From Anisodus tanguticus (lineage: Eukaryota; Streptophyta; Magnoliopsida; Solanales; Solanaceae), in contig CM067541.1 in the NCBI GenBank assembly GCA_034509755.1, positions 6,808,001-6,872,000 on the forward strand: 64,000 nucleotides of DNA, read 5' to 3'. Shown here one piece after another: positions 12,264 to 24,418 of the stretch. Within the stretch, counting starts at the first letter, position 1. Every line of letters begins with the position of its first letter. The translations under genes and the position numbers were made by a program. Under the pieces are notes generated by a model. That model did no database searches. It was not told where the DNA came from and saw nothing but the letters and a program-made list of their open reading frames with translations.

Positions 12264-13310
12264 TGTTGGAAATTTATCTTTGGCGGGAGTTGCGTCCGAC
12301 CATCTTTAATGGCTTAAACACTAGTGTTCCGCATGTTGAAAACTTCGGTTCTTCACACATGCATAATCTACTAAATAAGTAGATGACCGTAGGGCCAAGG
12401 ATCGTCAAATTTCGTTGAGAAATGAAAGAGATATTGATCCACGAAGTGAGGTATTTGAAGCATGAAAAAATGTGGTAAAGACCAATCCTCCCTCATCGGT
12501 GGGGGAAGAAAGATTTGTTTAGTTTATAAGTCTCAAAGTTGGTTTAGGATTTGGGACCTAAGGGGTATCCCATGTGTTTAAAGGAGGGAGGACCTAGATG
12601 TGCTTCGGTTCGAGGATAAGCCCACACGCGCGCCGCCGCCCGCCCAACGTGGGTCGTGGGCTTCTTATGATATTTTCTTTTTGGACTCAGATTATTTCAT
12701 ATTTACATTTTGGTCCCTGAAGTTTCAAGTAAGTCAAAATTAGGCAGAGAACTTTGCTGTTGGGTTTTGGAACGTCAACCAGCCTTAATTTGCACTCAAT
12801 TCAGTCATTTATTTTGGCTGAATAACTCTCCCTAAAAGCCAAACCGTTGCACATCAATTCACCATTTATTTTGGTGAATTACTACCTCCATAATTGTCAT
12901 TACTTGTCCAGTAACAACAATTATATGGGCAGTTGGTAAGTCTCTCCTTCAACTATATAATGGAGTCTTTGCACAATTGTTGAGACACACATAAACACAA
13001 ACGAAATCAGATTCTTCCTACAACTTTCTAGCATCATTTCATTACTCAAATTCTTCAAGGTAGCACTTGAGTTTCCTTTGCTCAATTGTTCAATTGCTGT
13101 TTTATCTTGGGAGACTATTGTCCAGAACGTAGAAAGAATATATACGGGTCAATCTTGTCTTAAAGACAGAGTAACATCACTCGACTCAGCATATCAAAAC
13201 AGTTCCAGTTTCGTGTTCAACTTTACTGAAATTTCAGATTGTTGTAATTTCATTTTATTGTAATACTTAGCAGTTACTTATTTTCGTTTCCTGCACCATT
13301 GTAACCAACA
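12264..13310 (+). mobile_element. Solo LTR, probably Copia
   Basis: 1047 bp, TGTTGGAAATTTATC...GTAACCAACA, starting TG and ending CA. It has a TATA-like tatataat at about 12953 and no internal region. Segment A shows the uninterrupted sequence (aacaatcgaatttaaatga) at the equivalent site, so this is an insertion. A clean 5-bp duplication is not visible. It contains a GC-rich patch (cgcgcgccgccgcccgccc at about 12627). Confidence 0.75.
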
Positions 13311-13514
13311 AGTTTAAGAGATTTCTTGTTAAAAAGACAGTTGTTTCGTTCACAACAAATTATAATACCTTTAAAGTTCATCTCTCTATCAAATCTTAAA
13401 AGGAGTTGTTTAACTAGCAAATTATATTAAAGTCACCAGGCTTTGCAAAACCACTTTTATTATCTGCCAATTCCAATGCAAGAGTTGCACTTGATTTTGG
13501 TGTTAATTAGAATA

Positions 13515-13632
13515 GGGGAAAAGGTTAAATTTACCCCTTAACTATGCTTTATAGTTTAAAATTGCCCTCCGTCAAATTTTTGGATCAAAATTGCCCTTCC
13601 CGTTAACATACTTATTAAATTTGCCCTTTTCA
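13515..13632 (+). repeat. MULE left terminal inverted repeat
   Basis: Starts ggggaaaaggttaaatttac. It contains ccctccgtcaaatttttgga and cttcccgttaacatacttat, which recur inverted at 23797-23894 with only a few mismatches. The outermost 15 bases are less conserved. Confidence 0.85.
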
Positions 13633-13913
13633 CTAACAGATGGGTGATTAGGACTCATTATCAGTCCACATAGGCGCCCTGTGTGTAAATAAAATTGTTT
13701 TTCCTTTAAATAATGCTAGTATAAACACATAAATTGGTCTTCTTAAACGCATATTGTGTATCACATTAGGGTTCTTCATTTCAACCCCCATTTTCATCTT
13801 CTACCCGCCTTCTTCTTCAACCCAAATTTCGATTGGGGTTCTTAATTTCAGCCCCCATTTTCCACTCCTATCAGCCTTCGTCTTCAATCTAAATTTTGTT
13901 GTTTCCTCTAAAA

Positions 13914-14403
13914 ATGTCACAAGTGAGTTGTTCTTCACAAAAGGAGGTGCAATTGTGGTATGATTGTGAATCAATTTACTTCGACGACTCTTTCTAATCC
14001 TGGAAGGAAATTCTTCAAATGCCCCAGGTCTAAGGTAACTAATGTTTATGTAATTCTTCAATTTACTTCGATGACTCTTGCTGCATTTTGGGTCATTTCT
14101 TGGACTGATTTTATTGTTGATTCATGTTTCATTTTTTATTTACAGAGAAGTTCTTATGGACATTGGCAATGGGAAGACGAAGAATATTCTGAAAGTTTTG
14201 TCGGCGAATTAATGTCGTCATTGGATGCGTTTAAGAATGAATTAGCAGATCTTAAGAATGAAAGACATAAGTTGAAGGAAGAAATAGTTGCGTTGCAAGG
14301 TATAAATCAAGCTGAAATGAAATTTTTTTTGAAGATTCGCGTGTTTATGATGATTTCATGGGCGTTATCTATTGGATTTGTTGCCGCGTCGATTATGAAA
14401 TGA
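13914..14403 (+). pseudogene. MULE-borne GRF-type zinc finger protein with C-terminal membrane helix
   Basis: Exon 1 is 13914-14034, intron 14035-14145 (GT..AG) and exon 2 14146-14403. Exon 1 begins MSQVSCSSQKEVQLWYDC. It loses frame by what looks like a 2-base deletion after the second cysteine, then continues TSTTLSNPGRKFFKCPRSK in frame +1. Exon 2 adds RSSYGHWQWEDEE, completing the C-x-C/NPGRxF/C/HWxW pattern of GRF fingers. A heptad-rich coiled coil (ELADLKNERHKLKEEIVALQ) and a hydrophobic C-terminal helix (MMISWALSIGFVAA) follow. GRF fingers bind nucleic acid; small GRF/coiled-coil/helix proteins are common in plant genomes. Position just inside the TIR suggests capture, or long-term carriage, by the MULE. 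Confidence 0.65.
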
Positions 14404-14833
14404 ATACGTATTTGTAGCATCAAGATGAAGTTTAATGTGTTGTTTATGATTAAGTACTAGTAGCTATGAATTAAATTCATGTTTGTACCTTATTGTGCCA
14501 TTCAATCTGGTGGTTAGCTCACCATTTGTGACATTTTTTGCTATGTAATGAACTAAGTCATGTTGGTGACATTTTGTGCCCATGTTATGAATTAGTAGCT
14601 ATCCAACTAAAATGTGGTGTGAATTCTAACGGAGGCTATGCTGATGAAATCTTAAGCACCAATTATTGAAAATAAAAAATTCTCAATTCGTTAAAAGTGG
14701 AAAGATGCTTCTATGCACATAGTTCTTTTAGTTTATATTTCAAAGTTAAGAATATCGAACCCAATATAGTCACCATAATGTGTATAATTTGTAGATCAAC
14801 AACATTTCCCCTCTTTTCATTAGCATTACATTA

Positions 14834-14950
14834 GATGATACAACAACAACATACCCAGTAAAATCCCACAATTTGGGGTCTGGGGAGGGTAGAGTGTACA
14901 CAGACCTTACCTCTATCTTGGTAGGTAGAGCGGTTGTTTTCGAGAGACCC
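14834..14950 (-). repeat. 3' terminal tail of the LINE, identical in type to the TS SINE tail
   Basis: On the plus strand it reads acaacaacaacatacccagt, then cccacaatttggggtctggg, then cagaccttacctctatc and tctcgagaa-like variants. Its reverse complement is the same module found at 10978, 33873, 51240, 56541 and 60448, but here it is physically joined to LINE coding sequence. Confidence 0.8.
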
Positions 14951-17318
14951 TCAGCTAAGACAAAGCACAAGCCCAAAAAAAGTAAGACACACAAAGTGCG
15001 TAAGTCATAACAATGCATTCTAAAAAAGGAAGAAGAAAAAAGAAGCAATAGCTAATGCAAGTAAATAAGACAAACAAAATACACATAGAAGCATAAATCA
15101 AACGACAAGGGACTATAAGGCAATATGATAGGATAAGCGAGCCTACAATAATAATACTACAACTACCAGTTTGTAAGCGTAGGTAGGACTACACTGGACT
15201 ACCTACTATCGTTCTACCCTAATACGTGTCATCCATAACCACCTATCTAAGGTCATGTCCTCAGTGAGTTGCACCCGCGCCATATCCCATCTAATCACCT
15301 TTCCTCAATACTTCCTCGGCCTACCTCTACCCATCCAGTACCCGTTCATAGCCAACCTTTCACACCTCCGCACTGGGGCATTTATGTCTCTCCTCTGCAC
15401 GTGTCTAAACCATCTCAACCTAGTTTCTCGGATCTTATCCTCCACCGAGGCCACTCTCACTATGTCCCTGATATCATCATTTCTAATTCTATCCCTCATT
15501 GTATGCCCACACATCCATCTTAGCATCCCCATTTCCGCAATTTTCATCTTTTGAGTGTGCGAAGTCTTGATCGACCAACACTACGCCCCATACAACATAG
15601 TCGGTCTAACCACCACCCTATAGAACTTGCCTTTAAGTTTTGGTGGCATATTTTATCTCACAATACTCCAGATGTGAGCCTATATTTTATGTACTCTGAC
15701 CAAATACGATATGTGACATCATCATCAATTTTTCCATTCCCTTAGATAATAGGCCCGAGGTACTTAAAGCTTCCTTTTTTTGGAATGACATGGGTACCAA
15801 GCCTCACCTCCACACCTGTCTCAAGGCGCTCCCATCACTAAACTTGCACTCCAAGTATTCTGTCTTGGTCCTACTCAACTTGAACCCTTTAGACTCCACA
15901 GTCTGTCTCCAAACTTCACTTAGCGTTCGCTCCACTGTGGGTCTCACCAATCAGGACTATGTCATCTGGGAATAAAATACACAATGGAACCTCCCATTGG
16001 ATTTGTCGCGTCAGTCCATCTATCACCAAGGCAAGTAGAAATGGGCTAAGAGATGATCCCTAGTGCAACCCCATCATCATTGGGAAGTGCTCCGAGTCTC
16101 CTCCTACTGTCCATACCCTGGTCTTGGCTCCATCATACATATCATTGATTGCCCTAGTGTATGACACATGTACACTTCTAACCTCCAAACATCTCCATAG
16201 AACCTTCTTAGGTATTTTTACGTATGTCTTCTCGATGTCGATGAAAACCATATGTAAGTCTCTCTTCCTCTCCTTATACTGTTCCACCAACCTCCTAATA
16301 AGATGGATGACTTCTGTAGTCGACCGCTCCGGCATGAATCCAAACTGGTTCTTGGAGATAGACATTCCTCTTCTCACCTTATCTCCATGACTCTTTCCCA
16401 AACTTTCATAATGTGGCTTAGCAGCTTGATACCCCTATAGTTGTTGCAACTTTAGATATCACCTTTGTTCTTTTACAAAGGAATCATTGTACTACACCTT
16501 CATTATTCGGGCATCATCGTCGTCTTAAAAATAACGTTAAACAACTCTGTCAGCCACTCCAAACCTGCCATGCCTGTGCTTTTCCAAAATTCAACTAGAT
16601 CTCATCAGGCCCGATCGCTCGTCCCCTGCGCATCCTGCGCATAACACCATGAACCTCATCAACCTTAATGTTTTCACAATACCCAAAATCCTGGTACCTA
16701 CCAGAGTGCTCCAGATCTTCCAACACAATGTCTCTATCTTCTTTTTCGTTTCAAGAGTTTATGGAACTAAGACTGCCACCTCCGCCTAATATGCACGTCC
16801 TCCACCAGCACTTTGTCTTCCTCATCCTTGATGCACCTCACGTGATCCAAGTCACGGGTCCTCCTCTCTATAGCCTTGGCTAATCTGTACAACTTCTTAT
16901 CCCCTCATTTTCCTCTAATTCCACATAAAAACGTTCAAAAGCCGCCGTTTTTGCCTCTGTAACCGCTAGTTTTGCCTCTTTTTGTGCCATCTTATATAAT
17001 TTCCTATTCGTCCACTTCTCCATCTCATCATTGCTTTCTACCAATTTCGCATACACAATTTTTTTTTGATTCCACCTTCTCTTGAACTTTACCATTCCAC
17101 CACCAGTCCCCTCGATGCCCATCACGGCTACCCCGCGAGACCCCTAGCACTTCTCTAGCAACCTCTCGAATGCAACTAGCCGTCTTGTCCCACATTCCGA
17201 TCGCATCTCCACTACTCCCCTTGGCCACCAACCTCTCCCCTATCTCATTTGCACTAGCCATGGTCAAACTCCCCCATTTGATTCTTAACCCGTCATCCAC
17301 AACCCTCTTCTTCACCAT
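14834..17318 (-). mobile_element. RTE-type non-LTR retrotransposon (LINE), 5'-truncated, nested in the MULE
   Basis: Read on the minus strand from 17318: pre-RT region (VVDDGLRIKWGSLTMASANE..., GHRGDWWWNGKVQEKVE), then RT with NQFGFMPERSTTEVIHLIRR and LHMVFIDIEKTYVKIPKKVLW (16060-16401), then the C-terminal MCGHTMRDRIRNDDIRD and APVRRCERL text (15305-15547). The endonuclease domain is absent. The FADD-type region at about 15950-16020 is damaged. Stops are frequent. The 3' UTR ends with the TS-type tail at 14834-14950, including gtaaggtctgtgtacactct (as its reverse complement) and a short TTG repeat. Confidence 0.85.
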
Positions 17319-17867
17319 TTACTATAAAATGATTGAGTGCAAAAAAACACTTATCGTGATAGTAACAACTTATAATGGTAGCAGTGGATTCAATTCAAAT
17401 TAAATCACCAAAACAAAGGAACTAAACTAGTATAAAATACACTAAAATAACATGGACAAATTTACACTTAAAACTAAATCACCAAAATCAAGACACCAAA
17501 CTAGTATAAGATGAAAAAGAAAAATCCGGACAGATATAGTTAAGAGGTTCAGAGTGTCAACAAATAGAACCCCAACACTTGGGTGTGAGATTCACATAAA
17601 TATGAAGTTTAGGATGTCACATAACCACAAAAAAAATCATAAATTCTAACATGTCATCTATTGTAAACACCCAACTAAATGTTTACCAAAAGACAAATTA
17701 AAGTTGCTAATTGTATTGTTACATCAGTAAATTCATCCTTCACAAAAAAAATAGCCTTCACTAATTATAAGTCTTCATCAGGTTTCGGACTTCCCATTTC
17801 CCTTTCTTGTCTTCATGTTCTCTAGTTTCACCCTCAACTGATTCCATGTAACAACATCCTTGTTTTG

Positions 17868-20640
17868 TTAAGTTTGCTTTGGTGGTTGATAAGGCAGGTT
17901 GGTTGGCTGACTCATTCTAGTAGAATCACCAACAAATGAGATTCTTCTTATTGGTGTAGGTAATGATTTATTCATCCTATCAAGTATCCTAGTATTAGCT
18001 TCAGAAATTGACTTTGGCCTTAGTGATGTGTCTGGTTCATCAGAGGAAAAGCTATTTGGGAAATTAACTTCAGGTTCTAGCACTATTGTGATGTTGCTAC
18101 TCTTAAACCTCTTCACAATTGGCATATGTGGTGGAGAATGTGTACCGGCTTCAACATCACTTATCTCATCCACCAACCTTGACTGTGCAATATCTTGTTT
18201 TCCTTTACTTTTATGTCATTATACAAAATTAAATTAGTTAATTATACTTGTTGTAAACATAAGAAACAAGCTGATGGCATGTGTTTAACGTTTTACCTAG
18301 CACATCCCATTGCATTGTGTCTAGTTTGATGGCATGTATAACATGTCATAGGTTTTTCTTTCCTTAAAGAAGACCATTCACCTTGTCTTATCAAATTTTC
18401 ATTCCTCACCCTTCCTCTCTTAACTTTAGGTCTACAATCCATCTTACACATTTCTAATGATTTCATATCATGACTCTGCTCATATTTTCATAATTTTGAT
18501 TCACTAACTGGTTGAAGTTTGTGTGAGTAGACTGACAAGTAGGTTGACTTATTATAATAGGGGTGAAAGGCTCCCTCAGCAACATGATCCTTATTTCTAT
18601 CCTTGTATACTCTTATAGCATGAGGACATGGGATTCCACTAAGGTTCCATGTCCTATATCTGCATTTCTTTAAGGTTAGATCCACATTGTGTGTGTGTCA
18701 ATTTCTTCAGACAATTCATACTCATCATCCCCATTGAAATGGACCTCACAATTTTCAGCACTAATAACATATTCCTTGTAAATCTCTAATGTTATATGAC
18801 TGTAGTCAGTAGCTCATTTATGCACCTGACTTTTATTGGCTACCAACATGTCAATTACCTACACAGTATTAAAGTGTTAGTTTTATGTGTTAAAATTAAA
18901 TTGACAAATTGAAATGGGCAAGTGTTACCTTTAGCCAGATATCTTCAAGCATCTTGATAATTATCTTGTGCCTTGCCTCCAAAATCCACTTGTTAAATGA
19001 CTCTGTGATGTTGTTTTCCACATTTTGATTCTTGCAAATGGTGTATAAGTAGGCTCTAATCCAAGTCTCAATTAGGTATGTTAATAAGTTCTCAGCAGCA
19101 GATTGATCTATCTCACCTATAACCTTCAAATGGTCACAGAACTCTTCATGATAAGAGCTACATGCACAATGTCAAATCTTCTTATTCGATGCATCGGAAC
19201 CACCCCATCTCTTCAACCAACTGTTCTCTATATGTTTATCACAATACTTGTACTTTGCTTCTGGGAAAGTTGTCTGAATTGCATCAATTAACTCCTGTAA
19301 GAAAATAATCAGTATAATGAAATCGGGTCTAAAACAGTTAAACAAACAACAAAGTGGAAAAGACAATAAAATTTTACCTTTTCATGTCAGACATTAAGGT
19401 GATTCATTGGTATTGATGCAGGTTCAGTAACTTCGAGTAATCCTAGAAACCAATTCCAAGTGACTTTGTTTTCTTTAGGGACTAATGCCCAGGTAAGTGG
19501 ATAAAAATGATTCATGGAATCTTGACCAACAACCACCAACAGTTGTCCTTTAGCCTTTCCTTTCAAGAATATGCCATCAAATCCTATGAAAGGTCTTATC
19601 CCACTACTAAACCGATTCTTCATTGCATTAAAGTAGATATACATCCTTAAGAACTTTCTTATCCCTTTTTCAAGTGCATCCCTAGATAGCTTGATTACAA
19701 CATCACTTCAAGGATTGCTATTTTTCAATTCATTGTCATAACTCTCTAACTTATTGTACTCATCATTATAACTACCATCAAGTTCTTCCAAAATCATCAT
19801 CTTGCCCCTCTTACACTTTTGATGACTAACACTAACATTAAAGGCTACTTTTAGTTATTCCCTCATCTATTTGACCTTCACTTTTGGGTCATTTTGTAGC
19901 TTATTTTGGAAGTAATAAGCTATTGTATTAGAATCTGCTATTTTGCATTCAAAGGCTGGTTGATAGTTGTGCTCAGTGACCATTTTTTAATTAAAACCCC
20001 AAGTCCTTTCTTACATTTAGAGATGAAACACTTAAAGGGACAGCCCTCAACACACTTGTACCTAATCCTAGATTTGTCACTTTTCTTCAGTACTAACCCT
20101 TTATTTTCAGCCAACGTATAAAGGTTTATAAACCTTCTAGCTTCAAGGGTATCTTTGAAAGACATTCCAGGATAAATTATTTTGAACTGCTCTAACTTAA
20201 GTGTAATCTCCCTTTTCTTTTGAAGTCTATTAAGCTTTAATTCTTCAAGATCAAATTCATCATTATTATCATCATCATCAGAAGAGTATAATGCTTTATT
20301 GCCACTGTCATAGTATGTGACAGCCTCAACATCAATAGAATAAGACTTAGAATGGTGTACAATGTTAATCACATATATCCCTAATTCATGTTCATCTACA
20401 ACAAACAAATTGATCACAAAAAAATCATCACTAACAAGTTATAAGAATGTCCTAATCCCTGTATCAAATTCCATCTCATAATATTTCCCTGATGGACCAG
20501 TCATTACAAGTTATTGAACCCCATAGAAACCTAAATTCTTAAACTGATCTACTAAGTCTGAAAAGTATAGAAGGTCAGAGTCATACCCTTCTCATGTGTA
20601 CATAATTGTTTTTGAATAGACCAGCTTTGAAAGTTTAATA
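17868..20640 (-). pseudogene. MuDR-type MULE transposase, several frames broken
   Basis: On the minus strand: an N-terminal region (GKYYEMEFDTGI, then an acidic SSDDDDNNDEFDLEE at about 20270) and the MuDR N-terminal module ending KCVEGCPFKCFISKCK (19938-20417). Next comes the DDE core start RPFIGFDGIFLKGKAKGQLL with YPLTWALVPKEN (19387-19644), then AIQTTFPEAKYKYCDKHIE (19172-19366) and NNITESFNKWILEARHK (18896-19129). A SWIM zinc finger follows (CRYRTWNLSGIPCPHAIRVY, 18488-18685), then a CCHC knuckle CYTCHQTRHNAMGC (about 18306-18341) and a variable tail to 17868. Stops and frameshifts separate these blocks, so it is not autonomous now, though some breaks could be introns. Confidence 0.8.
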
Positions 20641-20641
20641 T

Positions 20642-22300
20642 TGTAACAACTCGTTTGGTCATTATGTGTGTTTTAGCTATTTTATCCTTGTTGATCCAAT
20701 TCATGAAGTTATCAGGTGATCCTAGTGAGAATTGAAAGAATTAGAATTCTTTAAGTGAGAGTTTGATCTATAGTTGATTTTTTGGTAAACATATATTTTT
20801 TGGAATTCCGTCAATTCCTTGAGATCCGTAGGGTAATTTATGACTTGATGTGATAGTTGATTCCATTCTCGAGGCCTTCGGGAGCGCTTATGTCAATTGG
20901 TTGGAATGTTGGTTTTAGGTCATTGGAGGTTGACCCGAATAAATAGACTGTAGCGTGTTTGTACGCATGTGTACATATCTGGTTTGTATCTAGGAGGTCT
21001 CAGGTGATTGTCAGATTTTGGGCAGAAATGATGTAAGGCTGAAAACCTTTGGTTTATGGTGTATTCGCTAGGGCGAGCCTCAGTGCGCCCCAGCGGACGA
21101 CGATCCGCTATAGTGAGGGTCAGGATCTGCGATCTAGTGGGTTGCGGGCGCGGGCGGATCCGCGGATCCGTGTAGCGGGCCTCTGGCCACTGCAACAGAC
21201 AATGGGAAAATAGAGGCTGAATCTTTTGAGTGTGGATTAAGACCCTTAATTTCTCCCATTTTCAAAAATACTCATCCAAAGCACTCTTAGGGTGATTTCA
21301 AGTAACTTCAAGTGGATTTTTCTTGTGATAAGCTTTCTTAGCCTTGTTACCTTCCTTTACCTTTCTTAAGTGATTTAATGGTAGGAACAACCTAGAAATT
21401 AGTTGGAGAAGATGAGTTCAACCTAGTTAGGATTTATTTACTTGTTAAGCTTAAAAGTGAGATTAATTGATGGATTTTGCTAATGTAAGCTTGAATTTCG
21501 CTAATTAGTAATTATTAAGCTTGAATCTTTCATTTATGTAATGAATTTGAAGGTCAGAAAATTAGGGTTCATACCCAAATTGGGGGTTTTATATTAATTG
21601 ATGAAATTAGCCTAGTCTTGAGTTATTTTAGCAATTGATTAGTAAGATTGAACTCCTAGAAAGTGGATTTTCATATTTCACTTTTGAAATTACCGTTTTA
21701 CCCTTGTGGGCCAGTTTCTCCCTTTCTCCCATAGTTGGTTATATTCAAAGTATAGCCTAGTGATTTGGGTATTGTTAATTTCCGTTTCTAACTTAGAATT
21801 CGATGATGGATAGACTTAGATTAGTTGGAAGCTCCCCTGAAAGGCAAGGATAAGGTTTTATTGTTCGTGGCTCCAACTCGATATCCAGGTAGGTTACGAC
21901 TTACCTTATGAGATTAGACTCCGATTACCGAAGCGTATGTATAGTTAGTTACTGTCGGAGAAAGTATGTACGCCTTTAGGTATGAAGTTGAGATGGATTA
22001 CTAGATTTGGTACTGTTGACTGATTTGCGGTTGTTGCCTCTTGTGAATTCATTGGTTGATGTCATGTCTGTGATATTAGACTTGTACTTAGTTGTCATAT
22101 TGTGATTATGATACGATTGTCTCTCACCTATTGACACTATCATGGATATAGGAAAGGACTTGATTTGATATTGTTATATGTGACTGTGTGGTACGGTTGG
22201 GATTTGATTATGATTTATACTTGAGACTGCTACATGACTATCATTCATACACATTCTACATGATTCATTGTTGTGAACGATGAGTTGATATAATAATGAT
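20642..22300 (+). mobile_element. Ty3/gypsy-like LTR fragment nested in the MULE
   Basis: Begins tgtaacaactcgtttggtca, the usual 5' start of Tekay/Del-type LTRs (compare tgtaacgtctcg at 47248). It carries a GC-rich stretch at 21060-21190 with many gcg/cgg words, and runs of ttgtgattatgatacg-like text further on. No matching right end or target duplication was recognised, so it is a truncated LTR or an unidentified solo LTR. Confidence 0.5.
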
Positions 22301-23796
22301 AAGAGTGAAGATGAAGCATCCGAGGTTTCCTATTAAGTACATATACAGTAATTACAATAAAAGGCAAAGAGGTAACAACACTTAAGTACATAAAATCAAT
22401 GTTAAATGAACAAAGAAATGAGTCAACAAAGAAGGTAAAAGAAGAAAAAAATACTGCACATTAAACACCTAAGAAACAAACAAAGGAACACTTATTTTTG
22501 TCAACACAAAACAAACAAGATCAAATAGGGGACCACAGAATAAAGAAATGCACAAAGTGAATTTTCAAAACAAGAAAAATGACTTTAATAAGAGTGAGTG
22601 TCCCACTAAAAGGGACCAACTGCATATTCCGTTCAAATTTTATACATCCAAGGTGTTCCTTTCAATATAAAAAATAATCAAAGTGCACATTTATTTCAAC
22701 AACCAAACCTAATACCACTTAATCGAATTCTAAACCACCTATATACATAGAGAATGATGTTTGGCAATAGTTCAAAATAATACTAAATTCTTGAATGGAA
22801 CAAAATCAACCAATAAATTATTGGCATTGTTGACCTTTACTACTCCTTCATCTAACTATCTACTTATATAAACACAACAAATTGCTAGCTTCTCCATCTT
22901 ATTTCACACACACACACTATTTTTTTCTTGATATATTCATCTTTTCTCTATTCAACTTGACCAACCAATAGTTACAAGTTACAAAAAAACAGTAACCATA
23001 ACTAGTGTTTGTCTTATTAAAAAAATGGGGGGAAAAGACTAGATCAACAATAAACACAAAAATAAAGAAAGAGTTCAAGAACAAGTTCAATTTAAATTGA
23101 AGAACTTGAGCAATGTTCACTGATTAAGGAATTAACCTTTAGCTATGGAGACATTTATATTAATGAGGTAAGTAAATCCATGAGAAGTAGGATTAAAGTC
23201 CATGTTAAGTAAATCCATAAAAGGTAAAATAGATTCAAGTCATAGATTTGCTATAAAAGCTATTTTGTCGTAGGATTAGCAATTTATACTAGATAAAATC
23301 ATGAACACATATAGATCCAAAATATATGAAATTCTTCGACAAAAAAAACTTGTGTTATTAAAGAAACCCGAAGACAAAGAAAAATCGAAACATAAAACAC
23401 AAAAAAAATAAACACATACAAAACCCTAATCGCTAAATCGGAAAAATCGGTAAAAAAATGGAACAAATACGAACATAACAGATAGAAGAAGAACCTAATA
23501 CTATCAATTAGTAAGGAAAAGGAAGAAATTTCATACCCATCAAGCCGATTAGCAAAGGATCGGCAACTAGAGTGTAGTTTGCGATTTTTTCTCCAATTCC
23601 TTTTTTTCTCTCACCCCGATTATACTATCGATTACCTCTCTTATAAAATGGATCGGGTTGAAACAATTTAAATGATGGGGTAATGGGTACAAATTACGGG
23701 TTAAGAGAATTGGGTGGGTGCCTACATGACATTTATGTGGATCTGATGTGACAATTTTTTTTGTGTTGTGGAGTCCAAGTCATACTTTCATCCATG
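22301..23796. other. MULE subterminal non-coding DNA
   Basis: A-rich stretch between the nested LTR piece and the right TIR. No protein text is recognised. It should contain the 5' UTR and promoter of the minus-strand transposase, but no element can be assigned. Confidence 0.4.
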
Positions 23797-23894
23797 TAAG
23801 GAAAATTTAATAAGTATGCTAACGGGAAGGGCAATTTGATCCAAAAGTTTGACGGAGGGCAATTTTAAACTATAAAACATAGTTGTAGGGCAAA
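23797..23894 (-). repeat. MULE right terminal inverted repeat
   Basis: Reverse complement of the left TIR, with gggcaattttaaactataaa and aagtatgctaacgggaaggg matching it closely. It is followed by catagaata, sharing TAGAATA with the left flank. Confidence 0.85.
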
Positions 23895-24231
23895 CATAGA
23901 ATATTACTGCGGAGATTCGACTCTGTGGTAGGTTACAAATATCATGTGGTACTCTTTCATTTTTAATATATCCGAAATAGAATGTTATCTTTCGATATTT
24001 AAAAATATTTTAACATTAACAATTTCATTTATCCTTTTAATAAGATGATTCATAACCACAATATCTTCATTTTTTTTCTAAAACTTTATGTCCAGTCAAA
24101 CTACGTCACACAAATGAAAGGGAGAAATATTACTTAGTTATATAGTATAACATTTTTAATGAAATATTAGTAAAAAATAACGCAGGAAACCGATAAATAA
24201 AATATATTAGATCTTTAACTAATAACTTTCA

Positions 24232-24339
24232 CTTACAGAAATGTGAGGTAAGACTGCGTACAATAGACGCTTGTGGTACAGCCCTTTCCCGGACCCCGCG
24301 CATAGCGGGAGGTTAGTGCACCGGGCTGATTTTTTTTTT
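24232..24339 (+). mobile_element. Au-type SINE, 5'-truncated, in the BAHD promoter
   Basis: Reads cttacagaaatgtgaggtaa, gactgcgtacaatagacgc, ccggaccccgcgcatagcgg and gtgcaccgggctga followed by nine T. This is the 3' half of the Au SINE, including its poly-T end. The tRNA-derived 5' half is missing. It sits about 80 bp upstream of the TATA box. The equivalent promoter of the paralogous pseudogene (about 30440) lacks it. Confidence 0.8.
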
Positions 24340-24418
24340 ATTATTGCAAGTGTCCGTTGGAGATTATTTCTTCGAATCTCAGTCATTGAAGAATTTACAA
24401 GAACCAGTTTTTTTCCAA

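Larger units (their letters stand above)
13515..23894 (-). mobile_element. Mutator-like element (MULE), 10.4 kb, with nested insertions
   Basis: Terminal inverted repeats of about 100 bp lie at 13515-13632 and 23797-23894 (tttatagtttaaaattgccc on one side, its reverse complement on the other). The flanks share TAGAATA at 13508-13514 and 23897-23903, consistent with a decayed 9-bp target duplication. It holds a GRF-finger gene near the left TIR and a minus-strand MuDR-type transposase. Nested in it are an RTE LINE (14834-17318) and an LTR fragment (20642-22300). Segment A lacks it, which confirms insertion into duplicated segment B. Confidence 0.85.

Noticed and set aside
13078..13263. Small open frame starting MLNCSIAVLSW
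   Set aside because: Located inside the solo LTR, without homology or splice context.
15255..15975. Several plus-strand open frames across the LINE
   Set aside because: They are antisense shadows of the minus-strand LINE reading frames.
20920..21195. Minus-strand open frame rich in Arg/Pro
   Set aside because: Falls in the GC-rich patch of a gypsy LTR fragment; composition explains it.
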